Of a stretch of DNA of 64,000 nucleotides, positions 58,146 to 64,000 are shown piece by piece. Location of the stretch: positions 20,635,655 to 20,699,654 of the forward strand of contig NW_022145599.1 in NCBI RefSeq assembly GCF_000002235.5. Direction: 5' to 3'. The notes under the pieces are model-generated. The model did no database searches and had not been told where the DNA came from. It was given only the letters and a program-made list of their open reading frames with translations. Each line of letters begins with the position of its first letter. Position 1 is the first letter of the stretch. This DNA comes from Strongylocentrotus purpuratus. Taxonomy: Eukaryota > Echinodermata > Echinoidea > Camarodonta > Strongylocentrotidae. A program made the translations under genes and the position numbers.

Positions 58146-59275
58146 TTTGGTACAGGGGTTTCTTAGAACCTACTGAACGATTTTAGGGTAGGAGCCCTCG
58201 GCAAAAGTTAATGTAGGGTTGTGGGGACGGGGGCGTCGTCCCGGAGCCCCCAAATAACATATAAGGTAAAAATACATTGGTTTCTTGTGACCAGGGCCAT
58301 TTTTGGTACAGGGCTTCCTTATATGACCTATTGCACGTTATTAGGGTGAGAGCCCCCTGCAAACCTTTCATAAAAGGGTTTGGGGCGGGGCGTCGTCTCG
58401 GAGCCCCCAAAGGATATATAAGGTAAACATCATTGATTTGTTGTTGAACAAATGCAATTTTTGGTACAGGGCTTCCCTAGGACTTTCTGAACGATGTTAG
58501 GATAGGAGCCCCCTGCATAATATTCACATATGTGGAAATGGGGTCGGGGGCGTCGTGCCCCATGTTATATATATTATAAGATCACATTATTTTGTGGTTA
58601 TACGACAGACTGTCTGTTTTGGTACATGGCTCTCCCAGGACCTACTGAACGATGTTTTGGTAGTAGCCTCTGGCTAATTTTTGTTATAAGTGTTTGGGGG
58701 CGGGGGCCTCGTCCTGGAGGCGAATTAAAAATTAAAAAAAACCTTACCCAGCCATCCTAGCGCTGCATTTGATTGGCTCAAAAGAAACATATACGTCATG
58801 CGCTCTTAAATATGCATAATACGCACGCACAAAGGATCTGATGCGATAATTTATCAAATAATGAGCTTTCATACAGACATTACCAGTGCAGATTTAAATG
58901 ACATCGCAAATAATCGGGAGGCTTGCCGTAAACAAATGACTACCCAGGTCTACATTTGTCCATACTCATTGCGACATACCGGTTTATAGTCCAGATTCTG
59001 GCCGATTTAATTTTAATCTCCATGCACCAAACCGACGTACAAACACAAGTATTCAAATATTCAAATGCAGCGCTATGGCTTGGTAAGGTTACAAGAAGTC
59101 GCGTCCCGGAGCCCCCGAATGGTATATAATTGTGATAACAACACATGAATTGCTCTTATACTCTTATCTTATACGCCTTTTTTGGTTTATACAGGGATTC
59201 CTTAGGACCTACATATCGATATTAGAGTAGGAGCCCCGGGCTGGGGCGTTGTGTCGTATAGCCCCAAAATATATC
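58146..59275 (+). repeat. tandem repeat, about 155-bp unit, GTCGTCCCGGAGCCCCC
   Basis: Units start TTTTTGGTACAGGGCTTCC near 58146, 58301, 58458, 58617 and 59177. Each continues with CCTACTGAACGATGTTAGG, GTAGGAGCCCC and GGGGGCG..GTCGTCCCGGAGC. The array is interrupted by the MITE at 58740-59090. Units are 75-85 percent alike. Confidence 0.85.
58740..59090. mobile_element. 351-bp MITE inserted in the tandem array
   Basis: Inverted ends AACCTTACCCAGCCAT and ATGGCTTGGTAAGGTT, continued inward by AGCGCTGCATTTGA on both sides (about 28 bp in all, with a 3-base gap). The array sequence resumes at once on the right (AGTCGCGTCCCGGAGC). Class unknown; the target duplication is unclear. Confidence 0.85.
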
Positions 59276-59926
59276 CCAAGCATTATCCTCATAATTATGC
59301 AAATTACATTAACTTAATGTTAAAAGGATACAAAGATATATGGACTGATTTAATAAGCATAGCTGTTTCTATACTGGCTCTCGGAGACGTTACATCCATA
59401 TGTAACGTCAATTGAGCCTATAGAAATAGCGATGCATCTCATAGCGGTCAATATATCTATACAACTTGCTTCGGCATGTGACATATAATTATGAGAGTAA
59501 AAAGTAAGATCTCATCTTCCAAATGGTGTCAATTATTATTCAGTTCAAATGTCATACGATATTTGTTTAAACGTCCAAATCTATTCACTTACTTCTATTG
59601 CAGTACCATCAGCCGACACCTGCAAAATCTTCTTTTTCCTTTTCAATTGTACGATTTAAAGATACTATAGGCCCCATTGTTGGTGCTTGCCTCCATAGAG
59701 CTATGATATCGCTCTATGCTTGCCTCGATCCTTCTTATTAAATGGTCGCGGCCGGGCTTATATGCAAAAGTGAACATAACAATAAGAAGAAGTAATGCAT
59801 CAATAAAAAGGAAAGAAACGGGAACATAACAATAAAACAAAGCTGTGATTTAACCAAGGAGTCTGATATTGATAAATTGTTAATTCCACCCTCCCCCCCC
59901 CCCCCCCCCCCACTCCAGGAAGCGTT

Positions 59927-60064
59927 ATTTTTTTCTACAGCACAGATTGGGGTTAGGTGCGTGTTGAGCCTATGGGAAAGATTAGGGTTAGGGTTAGGGT
60001 TAGAGTTAGGGTTAAATCAAGACCTCTTTTTTGTAAAGCCCCAATCTGTGCCGCAGAAGAAAAA
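59927..60064. mobile_element. foldback with telomere-like core
   Basis: Arms CAGCACAGATTGGGG (59938) and CCCCAATCTGTGCCGCAG (60039-60056), extended outward by T-rich/A-rich tracts. The centre holds five tandem GGGTTA units (59992-60015), one changed to GAGTTA. It could be an interstitial telomere-like repeat captured in a MITE. Confidence 0.75.
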
Positions 60065-60154
60065 AATGATGCCTCCGGGAACAGACTCAAAATCCCAAAA
60101 TCTCTGGTATGTATAAAGGGGTACTTTTCACCAACATAGTCCGGCTAAAACGTA

Positions 60155-60289
60155 GGCCTACGTAATACACAAAAAATCGGCCCGTATTGACTTTGCACAC
60201 CGGAATTTGGGGGGGGGGGGGGTGCTTTCAAATTAAGGAAGGAAAATGCATACGCGTACCCTAAATAACACTGAGTGAGGGGGGCGGGA
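60155..60289 (+). mobile_element. partial copy of the 33057-33315 MITE family
   Basis: Contains CCCGTATTGACTTTGCACAC, a G-run, CGTACCCTAAATAACACTG and the end CTGAGTGAGGGGGGCGGG, matching the right half of 33057-33315. No left end was found. Confidence 0.75.
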
Positions 60290-60878
60290 TAATTAGGATC
60301 ACCATCCATGATTTCACCAACTCTCACGACTGATAATTTGTTTTGTCCTTTTTTAATACGTACGTTAACAGGGAAAAAAAATACTTCGGGGGCTACTTTT
60401 CAAGCTTGCTTGCATGAAAATGACAATCTTTAATTTGTTTTGCATTGAACTCTACGCACATTTTTGGGGGCTCTTTTTAGCATTTCGGGGGCTAATTCGC
60501 CCCGAGCCCCCGTGTATTTTTTTTTCACTGTAAATGTTGTCGTTTTTAGTCTCAAAGTATACATACACCATACATATAGTGTACTGCCAGTTATGATATG
60601 TGCCAAAGATTTTCCGTGTTTTTAATTTTTTTTTATACAACTATCATTGCAACTGTATTTCTTCCATGTCCCAGAAGGGGAGAAATACAAATCATTGTCT
60701 TGAGCCACGAAAGCCACGCCCCCAACATCTGACACATGTAAAGAAAGATCATTGAACCCGGAAGTTTATAACAACACGAACCGACTGTTTCTCGATCTCA
60801 ACACTCGGCTCTAGCTTGAATGATGTACCATCATAGATTTGTTTTTCATAATCAACTAGCTTATCTGCTTCATCTACA

Positions 60879-63464
60879 ATGGATGGAAGTAAGAGTAAAC
60901 TGATCAACAGCTTATCCAAACTGAAGGCAGACGCTGTCAAAGCTGGGTTAACCTTGACCGAAGTGGAACATGTTTTGCTAGCGAAATGCAGCGATTCAGC
61001 CAAACGCGAGGGGCATGCCTCTGCTCTTGCAGGCCAGGGTTCTGGCGAACACGCTAGTGGGAACTCCGCTGGATCTCGTAGCCTTCCGTCAGCGCTCATC
61101 ACCGTATTCTTCCGTTTTCTAATACCGTTGCTGCTTTGTTCGGCGGGTGCCCTGTCGTGCCTTCATTACTTTGGACATCTCAGCAGTTTGACTGGCATTC
61201 TCACAGAAAACCCATGCTTATTGGAAGCAAACCTCCTGCTAGTGGAAATTTCAAGACCCATCGAAAAATGCGATTTCTGCGAAGGGCTCACATCCTTCCC
61301 AACCTACAGAGACATCTCCCGCGAGGATTATCTGGACATACATGCCTACACCGGTCGACCAGCCCTTATTCAAGAAGGAGGGACCAAAAATTGGACCGCT
61401 CCGGATGTTTTCAGCGTCAAGTTCTTCCAAAATTTGTACAAGGATAACGAAAGGGCGTTAGAGGCGCAGGAGAATTGCCAGTTCTTCCCGTATAAGTCTG
61501 GAATCGAGTCATTTGAGGAATTTCTGAACATGTCTGATGAGAAAGCTGACTTCAAGGAGGAGCCGTGGTATGTTGGATGGTGAGTACTACAAGATCTGAA
61601 CCCTTTAATTTGTTGTATCGCATATCATTATAATGATATCATTGTTGTGATAATGAAAATAAAGTAAGATTTTATTGACTCTATATCGACCCCCTCTCGG
61701 GAAATGAGAGTACAAACATATTTCAAACGTACTATCAATGAAACAATAGAATATAACAGGGATAAACATGTGATAATATGAATGATAAACATGATTATGT
61801 TATCAGTGTTGTGAACCATTAAAGTTGCGAATCACTCAATTTTAATTTCATAATTTAAGCCTCTTTATGAAGAATCAGAAGAGTATTTCCGACTGCCTGT
61901 CGAAACAGACAGTGTGCATATTCCTTTCAATTAAGTTTGATAATGGCTGTATACGTAGTGTGATATCAAGTATTGAATAATAAATTGTAATTTTCTTTCA
62001 TTATTATGTGATGTTTCAAATATTATAAAAGAAGTATTCTCGGTCCTAAGATATTTAGTAATAATAGAATTTACGAGGAAAGGGGTGTACACTTATCACA
62101 CGTGTTTTAAACACATGAGTGAGAATGATCTTTGTTTTACTCCTCTTTTTAAAACTTTTTCCAGCACACAAAGTTAGTATATAGTTCTAACAAAAGTTGC
62201 AATACTTATCATCTCTAACGTGCGAATTTTGTTGTTGTTGTTGTTGTTGTGATATTAGCGTTCACGGGTAAATGTACCTGTACTTTATACTAATACTAAT
62301 AGCTATACCTTCGTCCTCATCATTTTGTATATTTCATATTTTGATGCAAATTCAATGATTATTTTGAATGCGTGAATCATAAACCTTATGGCAGTAGACC
62401 ACTTCACGGTTAGCACATTAATTACTGCAATGACCTCGAATATTCACAGATCTTCAAAACATGAAGAAGTCCCACTTTGTACATTTGGAAATAATCACTC
62501 CTACAGCGATGGAGGTGCTACATAAATAGCCTTTGTTTCCCTTTTCAAAGAATACTTCCACCTGTGTGCCATGGAGTGCACTGCTTGTGCATAAATGAAT
62601 ACATAACTTTCATGAGCATGTATCCAGTATTTCGTCTCCGTGTATTTCACAATTTGTTCTGCAATGACCTTTATCTGCTCATGCTCAGACTGCAACCGTG
62701 AACTGGCTTATATTAGCTTAAATGGTCCATCCGTATTTAAAATATGTGCGAATATTACAATAATCCGTACACGATTTCTATAAGACATACAATAACATTG
62801 GAATTGCCCACGATTTATTTTGTTCACAAATAAAAATACTATATAAATTATTGCAATGGAAACAAAATATGAAGTCTTCTTTATATTAATACATTCATGT
62901 GAAAAAATACATTGTTATCTTTTAATTTTAGAAATGAAATTATAGTAATGTATTGTGGAGAATACATTTGTTCTGAGAAGAAACATGATGGGTTTTTTAA
63001 AGGGGAAAAGGAGAAAGAAATTTAAAGCCCTAGAATCTAAGGAATAATAATAATAATAATGGGTTCTTGTATCTATAGCGCTCATGTCTGTCAGACCCGA
63101 CACTCCTGGCGCTCCCGATTATTACCCTGGTTTTATCACTGCTCTATAGCATTTCAAGGAATTAATTCCTGCCAGGTACCCAAATGTAGATCAATGTCTT
63201 GATGAAAGGAATTAATTTCCCTACCCTTACTGCAGAAAACCTACACCATCCCACCCCACCCCTCCCGCCCGATTTTGCGACAGTAGTTACGATCGATTTT
63301 ATTTTTTTAATATTTTTTTCATTTTTAGGAGTAACTGTGATACTGTAATCGCAACCGAACTAAGGAGACACTACACCCTGCCTCACTTTCTTCCCGAGGG
63401 TTCCGAGTCCAGTATCACAGACTGGATCTTTCTTGGAGGACCAGGCCACGGGGCAAATGTTCAT
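60879..63464 (+). CDS. membrane-anchored JmjC/cupin-type protein (partial)
   Basis: Exons 60879-61579 and 63329-63464 join in phase 2 (GTGAGT donor, TTTTAG acceptor), giving 279 codons; the next donor is GTGAGC and the rest is off the right edge. Residues 71-99 form one strong membrane segment after a short basic/Ser-rich cytosolic N-terminus, so it looks like a type II membrane protein. The outer part has CDFCEGL, GRPALIQEGGTKNWTA and, after the splice, TDWIFLGGPGHGANVH, the layout of Cupin_8/JmjC 2-oxoglutarate oxygenases. The exon ends at the His of the expected HxD iron motif; the Asp would be in the next exon. The family is usually a hydroxylase; substrate unknown. The start is the first Met in a long open exon. 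The alternative, a catalytically dead cupin, cannot be excluded. Confidence 0.85.
63043..63220 (-). mobile_element. SINE tail fragment
   Basis: Minus strand ends GAGCGCTATAGATACAAGAA, then CCC and a (ATT)n tail, the same end as in 27418-27669. Its head is not recognisable. It lies in the intron of the JmjC-type gene. Confidence 0.6.
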
Positions 63465-63833
63465 GTGAGCAAACACTCTTCAACTTTGTAGAAAATAAAA
63501 GAATGTGAAAGGACGCCGCTGGTTTGGGCAACCCAACTCAGTAATTAAGTCTTGCACATGAAGTTGGCAACAGTTATTGGTAAGTTTGTAAATTTGATGA
63601 CCTTTTTTCTGAACCCATGTCACCCTGCCTTAGCAAATGTTGTAATCTGAGGAATAGAACCTTATAATTATGTTTGCCCTTCGATCATGATTAGTTTTTC
63701 TATCGGTAAACCTTTCGTCATTTTTTCACAAGGCTCCAAATTGCTGTATCTTATTTTGGGGGCAACACATGATTTCGTGTAAAGCTGTATATTGCCTCAC
63801 TGTCTATATATGCGTCAAAATGCATTATTGCTT

Positions 63834-64000
63834 TTAAAGGCCCACTGCACTACTTGTAGCTACTTGCGCCCTCTATATAACAAACAATGCCTAATCGGTG
63901 ACCATTGGTCCCCCATGATCCTCTTTTTCTTATGTTAACTGAGAGCTGAGTTGATGAGATAACCACCTGTCCAATGACCTTGCAGGGCGCTCTAATCCCT
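63834..64000 (-). repeat. AGGGATTAG repeat family, copy 3
   Basis: Reverse complement of the 25104 and 26529 copies: CTTTTAAAGGCCC, then ACTACTTGTAGCTACTTGC, GACCATTGGTCCCCCATGA, GAGTTGATGAGATAACCAC and TCTAATCCCT at the window edge. The right limit may continue past 64000. Confidence 0.75.

Larger units (their letters stand above)
59276..60878. other. gene-free stretch upstream of the JmjC-type gene
   Basis: No exon is supported. It contains a C-run at 59890, the telomere-like foldback (59927-60064), a transposon fragment (60155-60289) and another G-run near 60210. The last 150 bases before 60879 probably hold the 5' UTR of the next gene. Confidence 0.45.

Noticed and set aside
1-64000. CRISPR arrays, rRNA, viral or LTR-type elements
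   Set aside because: No regularly spaced short direct repeats with unique spacers, no rRNA-like stretch, and no capsid, envelope, integrase or paired long direct repeats were seen. The only reverse transcriptase belongs to the LINE.

Overview
The window reads as nuclear DNA of a marine invertebrate, most likely an echinoderm close to sea urchins. Genes are AT-rich, split into short exons by kilobase introns, and crowded by small non-autonomous transposons, tRNA-type SINE fragments with (ATT)n tails, long poly(G)/poly(C) runs and minisatellites. The organism call is inference from this style and from animal-type protein matches; no species marker is present.

Five host genes are supported. (1) A gamma-glutamyl hydrolase gene (GGH, minus, 2758-10281) has four exons with consistent splice phases; its C-terminal exons lie off the left edge. 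(2) A complete tRNA-dihydrouridine synthase gene of the DUS1L type (minus, 20051-30010) has nine exons with every phase closing, giving 483 codons. (3) A minus-strand gene of unknown function (39611-43008) has four recognisable exons that all join in phase 2. (4) A two-exon plus-strand gene (47068-48853) encodes a 359-residue proline- and lysine-rich protein. (5) A plus-strand gene (60879 to beyond 63464) encodes a membrane-anchored JmjC/cupin-type protein, cut by the right edge. These genes show no functional grouping; they are ordinary neighbours.

The rest is mostly mobile DNA. A LINE of the I/Nimb kind (10895-15960) has endonuclease, reverse transcriptase, RNase H and a zinc-knuckle tail, is lightly broken, and sits inside a TC-rich microsatellite. 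GGH intron 1 holds two sibling giant foldback elements (7592-8510 and 9178-9791), each a near-perfect hairpin with an exact 9-bp target duplication. A TTAA-target MITE occurs four times. Two inverted copies of a CA-tailed SINE begin with a stretch resembling the Alu domain of 7SL RNA. Two inverted copies of a hAT-like element (36669-38036 and 53189-54680) carry a GGGGCGGAGCCCC minisatellite. A 1.5-kb element with 165-bp inverted ends and an internal tandem mosaic (56256-57773) resembles the foldback class long known in sea urchins. Several elements can be dated relative to local duplications, because an empty or uninterrupted sister copy lies beside them.

No virus-derived element, CRISPR array, rRNA or convincing functional tRNA gene was seen. 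The most distinctive content is the foldback family inside GGH intron 1, the 7SL-like SINE, and the minisatellite-carrying DNA transposons.
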